From an uncultured Oscillospiraceae bacterium (GTDB taxonomy: Bacteria > Bacillota > Clostridia > Oscillospirales > Oscillospiraceae): a stretch of 64,000 nt of DNA. The position numbers were made by a program, and so were the translations under genes. The notes under the pieces are model-generated. The model was not told the DNA's origin and made no database searches. It saw only the letters and a program-made list of their open reading frames with translations. The DNA lies in contig CAJTPV010000006.1 in NCBI GenBank assembly GCA_910578505.1, forward strand, positions 43,841-107,840. Reading direction: 5' to 3'. Of this stretch, positions 52,494 through 60,070 are shown piece after piece. Position 1 is the first letter of the stretch; each line of letters starts with the position of its first letter.

Positions 52494-52509
52494 TCGATGT
52501 CCCCCCTTT

Positions 52510-53502
52510 TTATAAAAAGCTGACCTCCTGCACCAGATTCTGCTGGAAGAACCGCAGGATATCCTCCCGCTTCTTCGTCTGCCCCAGGCACCACATCAGC
52601 TTGGTCACCACGGCCTCCTGGGTCATGTTGTGGACAGGGATGCCGCCGCACTCCAGAATCCGCTGGCCGGTCTCATAGACCCGCAGGTTGCTGCCCTCAT
52701 ACCGGCACTGGCTCCCCACCAGAATCGGCAGCCCCGCGTCGGACGCCCGGCGGATCTCCGCAGTGAAGTCCCCCTTCAAAAACGGCACGCCCCCCAGGCC
52801 GAAGCCCTCGATATAGATGCCCTCATAGCCGTGCTCCTGCAAAAATCGGAAGATGTCCGGGTCCATCCCCGGAAACAGCTTCAGCACGGCGATCCGGTCG
52901 GAGTAGGTCTCCTGCACCCGAAATAGCGGGGACGTGTACTCCCGCCGCAGGTTCATCTGCAGGCCGTAGGCGTTGAACTCCCCCACATTGGGATAATTGA
53001 TGCTCTCAAAGGCATTGAAGCTGACGGTCCTGACCTTGGACGTCCGGCACCCCAGCATGATCTTCCGGTTGAAGGCCACGAACACGCCGCCGTAACCGCT
53101 GGCCGCCATCTCAATGGCGCACAGGCAGTTGTCCGCCGCGTCGGACATGGGCGCGCCCAGCGGCAGCTGGCTCCCGGTCAGTACGATGGGAATGGGCGGG
53201 TTCTGCAGCATGAAGGACAGCATGGAGGACGTATAGGCCATGGTGTCCGTGCCGTGGATGATGACCACGCCGTCATACATGGCGATGATCTCCCCGATGC
53301 GCAGGGCCAGGCGGCTCCAGTCCTCGGGCCGGATGTTGGCGCTGTCCAGGGAGCAGTAGTCCTCCACCTCCAGCTTCACCTTGGAGATGCCGCCGCCGAT
53401 CTGGGCGGTGATCTCCTCGCCGGTCAGCTCCGGGGCCAGACCGCTGGGGCCGGGCCGGGAGGAAAAAGTCCCTCCGGTGTTGATGAGTAAAATGCGTTTC
53501 AT
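52510..53502 (-). CDS. L-asparaginase (type I, AnsA-like)
   Basis: 330-residue cytosolic amidohydrolase converting asparagine to aspartate and ammonia. Seen: ILLINTGGTFSS (nucleophile Thr), VIIHGTDTMAYTSS (second Thr plus Asp of the GTDT motif), NCLCAIEMAA and GSQCRYEGSNLRVYETG near the C-terminus. Start at 53502 has AGAGGA seven bases upstream. Lacks a signal peptide. Confidence 0.93.
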   Translation of the reverse strand: MKRILLINTGGTFSSRPGPSGLAPELTGEEITAQIGGGISKVKLEVEDYCSLDSANIRPEDWSRLALRIGEIIAMYDGVVIIHGTDTMAYTSSMLSFMLQNPPIPIVLTGSQLPLGAPMSDAADNCLCAIEMAASGYGGVFVAFNRKIMLGCRTSKVRTVSFNAFESINYPNVGEFNAYGLQMNLRREYTSPLFRVQETYSDRIAVLKLFPGMDPDIFRFLQEHGYEGIYIEGFGLGGVPFLKGDFTAEIRRASDAGLPILVGSQCRYEGSNLRVYETGQRILECGGIPVHNMTQEAVVTKLMWCLGQTKKREDILRFFQQNLVQEVSFL

Positions 53503-53536
53503 AGCTGTATCCTCTCTCCTCTTGTGTGTACGGGTA

Positions 53537-54097
53537 TTACCGCTGCGCCTTCCAATCTTCCGCCAGCAGGGCGTAGAGGCAGGCGTCGCAGATGCCCTGG
53601 TTGTTCCAGCTGCTTTGGCGCAGCAAGGCCTCATATTCCATGCCGCACCTCTTCATGACCGCGCCGGAATAGGGGTTGCGGGGGTCGTGGCGGGCCTCCA
53701 GCCGGTTGAAGCCCACTTCCCCGAAGAGATAGTCCATCACCCGGCCCATGGCCTCGCTGGTGATGCCCTGGTGCCACCAGTTTTTCCCGATGCAATAGCC
53801 AATCTCCGCCTTTTGCGCTTTCTCATGACTGGAGACGACGCTGATGGAACCAATGGGCTCCCCCAGTATCTTCGGCACGATTGCCCATGTATAAAAGTCC
53901 TTCTTTGCGTACGCCTCCGTCCAGTCTGTCAAAACTTCCGCCGACACCTCCGGTGAAGGGTGGGCAGGCCATATCAGATATTTGGTGACCGCCGGGTCGG
54001 ACGCCCAGTTCCGGTACATGGCGTCTGCGTCCTCCAACGCGAAGGGCCGCAGGATCAGCCGCTCCGTCTCCAGTAATTTGGTGCCCAAATGCTGCAT
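53537..54097 (-). CDS. GNAT-family N-acetyltransferase (RimJ/RimL type)
   Basis: 186 residues. Seen: TERLILRPFALEDADAMYRNWASD, VGYCIG-like acceptor/AcCoA region (AEIGYCIGKNWWHQGITSEAMG) and NRLEARHDPRNPYSGAVMKRCGM, the RimJ/RimL-type layout. Acetyl acceptor unknown (ribosomal or other protein N-terminus or small molecule). Start at 54097 is supported by GAGGAGA. It is eight bases downstream of radA. Confidence 0.85.
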   Translation of the reverse strand: MQHLGTKLLETERLILRPFALEDADAMYRNWASDPAVTKYLIWPAHPSPEVSAEVLTDWTEAYAKKDFYTWAIVPKILGEPIGSISVVSSHEKAQKAEIGYCIGKNWWHQGITSEAMGRVMDYLFGEVGFNRLEARHDPRNPYSGAVMKRCGMEYEALLRQSSWNNQGICDACLYALLAEDWKAQR

Positions 54098-54105
54098 GCT
54101 TCTCC

Positions 54106-55482
54106 TCACTTTCCGAATATCACCCGCATTGCCTCGCCAATGTTCGCGACCTCCAGCACCTGCAGCCCCTCCGGGCGCGCCCCCGGCTTTCCCTTTCTTC
54201 TGGGGATGACGCACCGCCGGAACCCCAGCCGCCGCACCTCGCTGAGCCGCTGGTCCAGGTTGTTGACCACCCGCAGCTCGCCGGTGAGGCCCACCTCCCC
54301 GATGGCGGCCAGCTCCGCCGGGATGGGCCTGTCCAGATAGCTGGAGGCCATAGCCAGCACCGCCGCCAGGTCCGCGGCAGGCTCGTCCAGGGTCAGGCCG
54401 CCGATAATGTTCAGATATGCGTCGCAGGCGGACACCTTCAGGCCCCCCCGCTTCTCCAGCACCGCCAGCAGCATGGAGGCCCGGTTGTAATCAAAGCCGT
54501 TGCTGGACCGCCGGGCGCTGCCGTAGGGGGCCGGGGCCAGCAGGGCCTGGATTTCCGCCAGCACAGGCCGCATCCCCTCCATGACACAGGTGACACAGGT
54601 GCCCGGCGCTCCCTCCGGCCGTCCGGACAGGAGCATCTGGGACGGGTTCTCCACCTCCGCCAGACCGTTGTCCAGCATCTCGAACACACCGATCTCATTG
54701 GTCGCGCCGAACCGGTTCTTGGCCGCCCGCAGGATGCGGCAGGTGCTGTGCTGCTCCCCCTCAAAATAGAGCACGCAGTCCACCATATGCTCCAGCACCT
54801 TCGGCCCGGCGATGGAGCCCTCCTTGTTCACGTGTCCGATGACGAAGACCGTGATATCATGGCCCTTTGCCAGCTGCATCAGGGCCATGGTGCAGTCCTT
54901 GACCTGGGTGATGCTGCCCGGCGGGCTGTCCAGCGCGCCGTTGTACATGGTCTGGATGGAATCCACGATCAGGATATCCGGCTCCTCCTCGGAGACAGAT
55001 TGGAGGATGTCCTCCAGCCCGGTCTCGGACAGCACCAGCAGATTCCCGCTGGCCACCCCCAGCCGCTGTGAGCGCAGCTTCAGCTGCCGCACCGACTCCT
55101 CGCCGGACACATAGAGTACCAGGTTGGCCCGGCACAGGCTCCCGCAGATCTGCAGCATCAGCGTCGATTTGCCCACGCCGGGCGCGCCGCCCACCAGCAC
55201 CAGCGAGCCCTTCACCGCGCCGCCGCCCAGCACCCGGTCCAGCTCGCCCATGCCGGTGAGAAAGCGCACTTCCTCCGCTGTATCAATCTCTGACAAGGAG
55301 ACAGCCTTCACAGAGCGAAGCCCGCGATTCCCGCCCCCGGCGGACCGCGTTGACCGACTGGCCGCCGGAATCTCCTGTTCGACCACTGTGTTCCAGGCGC
55401 CGCAGGCCGGGCAGCGCCCCGCCCATTTCAACGTCTCGCCGCCGCACTCGGTACAGAAAAACACGCTCTTTTTCTTCGCCAT
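54106..55482 (-). CDS. radA: DNA repair protein RadA
   Basis: Branch-migration ATPase in recombination. 458 residues. Seen: C4 zinc finger (CTEC ... CPAC near residues 9-27), Walker A GGAPGVGKSTL, RadA-specific KNRFG near residue 245, and C-terminal Lon-protease-like domain with GGLTLDEPAADLA. Start at 55482 follows GGAGAG. Confidence 0.97.
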   Translation of the reverse strand: MAKKKSVFFCTECGGETLKWAGRCPACGAWNTVVEQEIPAASRSTRSAGGGNRGLRSVKAVSLSEIDTAEEVRFLTGMGELDRVLGGGAVKGSLVLVGGAPGVGKSTLMLQICGSLCRANLVLYVSGEESVRQLKLRSQRLGVASGNLLVLSETGLEDILQSVSEEEPDILIVDSIQTMYNGALDSPPGSITQVKDCTMALMQLAKGHDITVFVIGHVNKEGSIAGPKVLEHMVDCVLYFEGEQHSTCRILRAAKNRFGATNEIGVFEMLDNGLAEVENPSQMLLSGRPEGAPGTCVTCVMEGMRPVLAEIQALLAPAPYGSARRSSNGFDYNRASMLLAVLEKRGGLKVSACDAYLNIIGGLTLDEPAADLAAVLAMASSYLDRPIPAELAAIGEVGLTGELRVVNNLDQRLSEVRRLGFRRCVIPRRKGKPGARPEGLQVLEVANIGEAMRVIFGK

Positions 55483-55548
55483 ATTGCTGCTCTCCGTTTC
55501 TCTCTTCATTGAACTGCAGTATAGCACAAGCGTTTGTATTTTACAAGC

Positions 55549-56271
55549 CTATTCTTGGGAAAGCTGCCCCAGCACTGCCGCTAAAATGGTGACCGCCAGC
55601 CTGGTTTGATGAACCGGCGTATTCAGCAGCTCCGTCTCCTGGGGGTTGGACAGAAACCCGCACTCCACCAGAATGGCCGGGGCCGTGGTGTGGTAGAGCA
55701 GATAAATGTTCTTTCCCGCCGCCTTGACCTCCTTGGGCCGGTCGTTGATAACCGTGTTCAGGGCGTTCTGCACGGCCAGGGCCAGCGCCTCGCTGTCCTC
55801 CGCGCGGTTATAAAACACCTGCGCGCCGCGGACGGACCGCACCTCCGGCAGGCTGTTCTGATGGATGCTCACCAGCACACTGTTGGGCGTGCTCTCCACC
55901 AGCTCCACACGGTTTTTGAGGTCGGACGCTTTCCGCTGCCGCACGGTTCCTGCGTTGGGACTGTCCAGCGCGGCGTCCTCCCGCCGGGTCATGACGGCCT
56001 CCACGCCCAACAGCCGGGCGGTCTCCTCCATCTGCAGGCCCACAGCCAGGTTGATCTGCGCCTCCACCGTGCCGTCATCCGCCAGCGCGCCGCCGTCGAA
56101 CCCGCCGTGTCCTGGGTCGATGACCAGAACAGGGCCCTGCGCCTGCCGCAGCGCCACATTTTTTGACGCATTCACTGTCCTTCCCTGCCACACAATCGCC
56201 GCAAAGCCCGCAAAGAGCAGGAGCAGCGTCAGAAGATACAGCGCCGTCCATTTCCGGAACGTGATAAACAT
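55549..56271 (-). CDS. cwlD: Germination-specific N-acetylmuramoyl-L-alanine amidase CwlD
   Basis: Makes muramic-delta-lactam for spore cortex so that germination enzymes can act. 240 residues. Seen: membrane helix (about 11-33), amidase_3 domain with VIDPGHGGFDGGA, SIHQNSL, and VECGFLSNPQET (Zn ligands His and Glu present). The ATG at 56271 has AGAGGTGG upstream. Presence of cwlD implies the host forms endospores. Confidence 0.93.
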   Translation of the reverse strand: MFITFRKWTALYLLTLLLLFAGFAAIVWQGRTVNASKNVALRQAQGPVLVIDPGHGGFDGGALADDGTVEAQINLAVGLQMEETARLLGVEAVMTRREDAALDSPNAGTVRQRKASDLKNRVELVESTPNSVLVSIHQNSLPEVRSVRGAQVFYNRAEDSEALALAVQNALNTVINDRPKEVKAAGKNIYLLYHTTAPAILVECGFLSNPQETELLNTPVHQTRLAVTILAAVLGQLSQE

Positions 56272-56398
56272 GCCAACCACCTCTGTGTACTCTATGCGCG
56301 GCGGCGCCTGTCTATGCCTCACCATTTCCCTGCCGCCGCATAGGATGAAGTGTGGACGCCCTGTGCGTCCCGACATTCCTTTGAGGAGGAAGAAACAC

Positions 56399-56854
56399 TT
56401 GGAGAATGCAACTGTTAATTCCAATGCCTGCGGCGTGATGGACGGCTCTCTGCCCGGAAGCTGCGCCAACCTGGCATTTCCCTATATTCCCATGCAGAAC
56501 ATGAACGCGCAGCGCTACGACGCCGCCGACGCCCTGGCGGCCGGCACGCTGTTCCCCGGACTGAATCTGCCCTTTTTCAAAGCGGTCAAGAGCCGCATGA
56601 ACACCGACAACACCGCCCTCTGCGAGCTGATGGCCCTGGGCTTCGCCATCAACGAGCTGGGCCTGTACCTGGACACCCATCAGACGGATCAGGAGGCGCT
56701 GAATCTCTACACGCGGTATGTGGCGCTGTTCAATGACGGCCGCACCCGCTATGAGGCCGCATATGGGCCGCTGCAGCAGTCGGCGGTTACAGAGGCGGGC
56801 TATACATGGCTGAGCGATCCCTGGCCCTGGGACTATGCGGGAGGGAAGAAATAA
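56399..56854 (+). CDS. cotJA-cotJB: Spore-coat protein CotJA-CotJB fusion
   Basis: 151 residues. Seen: N-terminal half with AFPYIPMQNMNAQRYD and GTLFPGLNLPF, the CotJA core; C-terminal half with ALGFAINELGLYLDTHQTDQEAL, YEAAYGPLQQS and the terminal PWPWDY, the CotJB core. Usually cotJA and cotJB are two genes; here one frame spans both. Start TTG at 56399 follows GAGGAGGAAG. Its TAA overlaps the cotJC ATG (TAATG), so cotJC is coupled. Confidence 0.88.
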   Translation: MENATVNSNACGVMDGSLPGSCANLAFPYIPMQNMNAQRYDAADALAAGTLFPGLNLPFFKAVKSRMNTDNTALCELMALGFAINELGLYLDTHQTDQEALNLYTRYVALFNDGRTRYEAAYGPLQQSAVTEAGYTWLSDPWPWDYAGGKK

Positions 56855-57075
56855 TGTTTGTATACGAGAAACGGCTGCAGTACCCTGTCAAGATCAAGAA
56901 CACCAATCCGAAGCTGGCATCGCTGATTATCAGTCAGTATGGGGGTCCGGACGGGGAACTCGGCGCGTCCCTGCGCTATCTGAGCCAGCGCTTTTCCATG
57001 CCCTATCCGGAGCTGAAAGGACTGCTGACCGATATCGGTACAGAGGCGTCAAAACGGCTCCTTTCCAAAACATAG
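56854..57075 (+). pseudogene. cotJC: cotJC 5' part (interrupted)
   Basis: Residues 1-64 are CotJC (spore-coat manganese catalase): MFVYEKRLQYPVKIKN, ISQYGGPDGELGASLRYLSQ, MPYPELKGLLTDIGTE. After codon 64 (GAG at 57043-57045) the frame departs into ASKRLLSKT and stops at 57075, because the intervening element begins here. In the normal protein the next residues are ELxHLEM, found at 63280. In this state the protein is truncated; excision would restore it. I call it interrupted rather than dead. Confidence 0.9.
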
Positions 57076-58604
57076 ACCCACCTGTGCGGCAGGCAGCTGA
57101 GGCGGACTTCCACGCTGTGGTCTTTATAGACCGTCATGTGATCCAAAATGCTTTTATAGAAAATTTCACTGTGCGTACTTCCGCTGATGATCCCTGCGGC
57201 ATGCCGCCGTATATCTTCCCACAGCGCCGCTGGCGCCGCCGCCGTCCGCGCGGCTTCCAGACGCGCCTGCAGGACCTGCTCCTCCCGGTCGTAGCGCTCC
57301 CGGAGCAGCGCCATGTCCGCCTCGGTGATGCTCCGTGCGAGGAAGGCGTCCAACATATCCCCCCTCTTTTGCGCCAGCCGGGCAATTTCCCGCTCCAGCC
57401 GTTCCGCACCGCCGGCCCGCCGCCGTTCCCCGGCCTGGATGGCCTCCAGGACGATATTCGCCGCGCTGTCCGCCAGCAGCTCCCGGTCCAGCCGCATCGC
57501 CCCCAGCGTCTGCCGCAGAATCTCCGCCGCCAGCTTGTCGCTGAGCGTTTTGCCAACATCGCAGCCGGTTCTTCCGTGCCGGGTCTCTATCAGCCGGCAG
57601 CCCTCCGCGGCGGCAGTGCCGCAGCTCCACCGTCTGCGCCGGCTGCCGTCCTTTTGCTTTTTCGTGCGGGCAACAAAGCTGGCCCCGCACACGCCGCATT
57701 TGATTTTTCCGGAAAACAGGTAGCGGTCGGAGTGCCCCGCTCCCGGTTCCCCCCTTCGATTCCGCCTCTCCCGCTCCACCTGCGCAAGGCTCCACAGCTC
57801 GCGGTCAATCAGCGGCTCATGGTGGTCCCGGAGAATCACCAGGTCCTCCTCCCCATGATTGCACTTCTTCTCGTGCGTCAGATAATCCGGCGTGAAGGTC
57901 TTTTTCTGCACCAGGTCGCCCGCATACTTTTCATTCCGGATGATTTTCATAATCTGGCTGCCGGACCACCTGGTCTGACCGGTCAGCGTACGGCAGCCCG
58001 CCGCCTCCAGCTCCCTGGCAATGGCGGCGGCGCTCTTCTTCTCCAGGCCATATCTGCGGAAAATCAGCCGGACAATCTCAGCGCCCTCCGGATTGACACG
58101 CAGCCGTCCCCCCTCCACATCGTAGCCCAGCAGGGACCGCCCGAAGACCACGCCCCGCTCCATCTGCCGGGTCTGCCCCCATTTCACACGGCTGGAGGTC
58201 TTCCGGCTCTCCTCCTGGGCGATGGAGGCCATAATGGACAGCCGCAGCTCCGCGTCCGGGTCCAGCGTGTTGATGCCATCGTTCATAAACAGCACCCCGA
58301 TTCCCAGCTGCCGCAGCTCACGGGTATATGCGATGGTATCCAGAATGTTCCGGGAAAAACGGCTGACCTCCTTTGTGAGGATCAGCCGGAATTTCCCCAG
58401 CCGGGCGTCCCGGATCATGCGGTTGAAGGCGGCGCGGTTTTTTGTGGACGTGCCGGTGATGCCCTCGTCCGCATACGTCAGATACAGCTCCCAATCCGGC
58501 TGACGGTTGATGTACTCCTGAAAATAGCGCCGCTGGCTTTCAAAGGAATTGGCCTGATCGTCCTTGTCGGTGCTGACCCGGCAGTAGGATGCAACCGGAA
58601 TCAA
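57003..58604 (-). CDS. Large serine recombinase of the cotJC element
   Basis: 533 residues. Seen: resolvase domain with catalytic Ser in YCRVSTDKDD (residue 11), ILTKEVSRFSRN and ASIAQEESRKTSSRVKWG, a recombinase domain (about 155-265), zinc ribbon (CGVCGASF ... CGTAAAEGC) and coiled-coil C-terminal part. Start TTG at 58604 with GGAGGTGAGG upstream; it overlaps the stop of the small upstream gene. The last about 14 codons (57045-57003) lie inside cotJC, so its tail is encoded across the junction. Expected role: site-specific excision of the element. Confidence 0.93.
   Translation of the reverse strand: MIPVASYCRVSTDKDDQANSFESQRRYFQEYINRQPDWELYLTYADEGITGTSTKNRAAFNRMIRDARLGKFRLILTKEVSRFSRNILDTIAYTRELRQLGIGVLFMNDGINTLDPDAELRLSIMASIAQEESRKTSSRVKWGQTRQMERGVVFGRSLLGYDVEGGRLRVNPEGAEIVRLIFRRYGLEKKSAAAIARELEAAGCRTLTGQTRWSGSQIMKIIRNEKYAGDLVQKKTFTPDYLTHEKKCNHGEEDLVILRDHHEPLIDRELWSLAQVERERRNRRGEPGAGHSDRYLFSGKIKCGVCGASFVARTKKQKDGSRRRRWSCGTAAAEGCRLIETRHGRTGCDVGKTLSDKLAAEILRQTLGAMRLDRELLADSAANIVLEAIQAGERRRAGGAERLEREIARLAQKRGDMLDAFLARSITEADMALLRERYDREEQVLQARLEAARTAAAPAALWEDIRRHAAGIISGSTHSEIFYKSILDHMTVYKDHSVEVRLSCLPHRWVYVLERSRFDASVPISVSSPFSSG
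57040..57044. repeat. Candidate attL core (ACAGA)
   Basis: Shared core at the left junction, in cotJC codons 63-64. Together with 63274-63278, the surrounding 10 bases GGTACAGAGG / GGGACAGAAG match at 8 positions. Exact crossover dinucleotide not determinable. Confidence 0.7.
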
Positions 58605-58801
58605 TCCGCCTCACCTCCCGCCGGCAGCAGTTGCTTTTGCAGCGCGTCCTCTGCGTACCGGTACTGTGTGTCATCGAGAATCCCCTGGTCCTTCAGCGCC
58701 AGCAGAACAGCTCTCTGATACGCATACCAAAATTCCGGATCGCCGGCGCGGGTGATTTCCCGGTCATTTTCAATGCGGATAAGTCTGGCTCGGTCTGCCA
58801 T
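58601..58801 (-). CDS. 66-residue protein coupled to the recombinase
   Basis: Small helical acidic/basic protein (ARLIRIENDREITRAGDPEFWYAYQRAVLLAL ... YRYAEDALQKQLL split along the chain). GGGGGGAG precedes the ATG at 58801 and its TGA overlaps the recombinase TTG start, so the two are translated together. Function unknown. Small genes next to large serine recombinases sometimes encode directionality factors that permit excision (for example SprB of SPbeta), which makes this a candidate. Confidence 0.75.
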   Translation of the reverse strand: MADRARLIRIENDREITRAGDPEFWYAYQRAVLLALKDQGILDDTQYRYAEDALQKQLLPAGGEAD

Positions 58802-58913
58802 CCGGCTCCCCCCTTTCTGTTCACAGAATATGCGCGGGATGGGGCCGCCTTGCCGCCAGACTCGTTTTTTCCTGTTTTCTATTTCCTATGGAACCGCCCG
58901 CTCCCGCGGCCCC

Positions 58914-59384
58914 TCAATTCAAAAGATATACCCCAAAATTCAGATATCCCGCAAAGGCGACCCACAGCAGATAGGGAAGCAGCAAATATCCCGCCCCTCT
59001 GGACAGGCGGTAAAACCGCGCAGCTGTCAGCAGGATCAACAGCCACAGGGCAATCAGCTCAAAAAACGCAGCCAGATACAGCCCCATGTTGAAAAACAGC
59101 ATGGACCACAGAAAATTGAACGCCAGCTGCACCCCGTAGAGCGTCAGCGCCGCGCGCGCCGCCCGGCGGGGCCTGCCGTTTTTCCAGACCAGATAGGATG
59201 CGGCTCCCATCATCAAAAACAAGATCGTCCAGACCACAGGAAACAGCCATCCCGGCGGCGTCAGCGGCGGCTTATTCAGGCTCTTGAATCTTTCCATGCC
59301 GCCCCGCGTGAGAAGCGCGGACAGCCCGCCTACCGCCAGCGGGACCGCCAGGCAGATAAGCAGATACTTTCGATTTTTCCGCAA
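58914..59384 (-). CDS. tspO: TspO/MBR family membrane protein
   Basis: 156 residues with five hydrophobic helices. Seen: NKPPLTPPGWLFPVVWTILF, the hallmark PxxPPxxxFxxVWT-like entry, WSMLFFNMGLYLAAF and LPYLLWVAFAGYLNFGVYLLN. Bacterial TspO binds porphyrins and cholesterol-like ligands and is tied to oxidative-stress and tetrapyrrole handling. Located in the cotJC element next to ferritin. Confidence 0.93.
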   Translation of the reverse strand: MRKNRKYLLICLAVPLAVGGLSALLTRGGMERFKSLNKPPLTPPGWLFPVVWTILFLMMGAASYLVWKNGRPRRAARAALTLYGVQLAFNFLWSMLFFNMGLYLAAFFELIALWLLILLTAARFYRLSRGAGYLLLPYLLWVAFAGYLNFGVYLLN

Positions 59385-59385
59385 A

Positions 59386-59428
59386 AAACCACCCCCATGG
59401 CAGAAGTTTATGCCAAAAGGGGTGGTTT
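59386..59428 (-). terminator. Terminator of the ferritin gene
   Basis: Perfect 10-bp stem (59386-59395 with 59419-59428); on the minus strand it ends in a run of T. Confidence 0.85.
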
Positions 59429-59441
59429 CATACAGATTTTC

Positions 59442-59951
59442 TTACAGGGTCAGGGACGGCGCGGCATATGTACGGGCCTTCAGCTCGCTGTTGAGCATGT
59501 ACAGGCCCTTGGCGTCGCCGCCGAAGAGCTCCATCTTGGTCACCAGATCAGCGGCGTTCTTCTCCTCCTCGCCCTGTTCCTTCACAAACCAATCCAGCAC
59601 CTGCATCGTGCGGTAGTCGTGGTCCTCGTGGGCCGCGGCGTAGATGATATTGATCAGGCTTGTCACCAGCTTCTCGTGCTCCAGGCCGGCCTTCAGCGGG
59701 TCCATCGCACTCCGGAAATCCTTGTCCGGCTTCCGGATGCTCTCCAGCGTCACCTGCTGGCCGTTGTTGTGCAGATACTGAAAGAACAGCATCCCGTGAT
59801 CCTGCTCCTCCCGCGCCTGTACGCGGTACCAGTTCTCAAAGCCGTCCAGGCCGGCGGCGGCGTAGTAATTGGCGAAATCCAGATACAGATAGGCGGAATA
59901 AAACTCATGGTTGATCTGTTCGTTGATCAGCTTCGCAACTTTTTCGTTCAT
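59442..59951 (-). CDS. ftnA: Ferritin
   Basis: 169-residue iron-storage protein forming a 24-mer shell with ferroxidase sites. Seen: LINEQINHEFYSAYLYLDFANYY (Glu ligands), WYRVQAREEQDHGMLFFQYL (EExxH), HEDHDYRTMQVLDWFVKEQGEEEKNA. Start at 59951 has AGGAGA five bases upstream. Ends at a strong terminator. Part of the element cargo. Confidence 0.95.
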   Translation of the reverse strand: MNEKVAKLINEQINHEFYSAYLYLDFANYYAAAGLDGFENWYRVQAREEQDHGMLFFQYLHNNGQQVTLESIRKPDKDFRSAMDPLKAGLEHEKLVTSLINIIYAAAHEDHDYRTMQVLDWFVKEQGEEEKNAADLVTKMELFGGDAKGLYMLNSELKARTYAAPSLTL

Positions 59952-60070
59952 AGCAATCTCCTGTTCTTGATATAGACTCCGAGGGCGCACGCCCTCTCGC
60001 AACCACATCATAGCACTCCCGCCGCCGGTTGAAAAGGGGGAATTTTCATTTCCCGCAGCATTTTGTCCGG

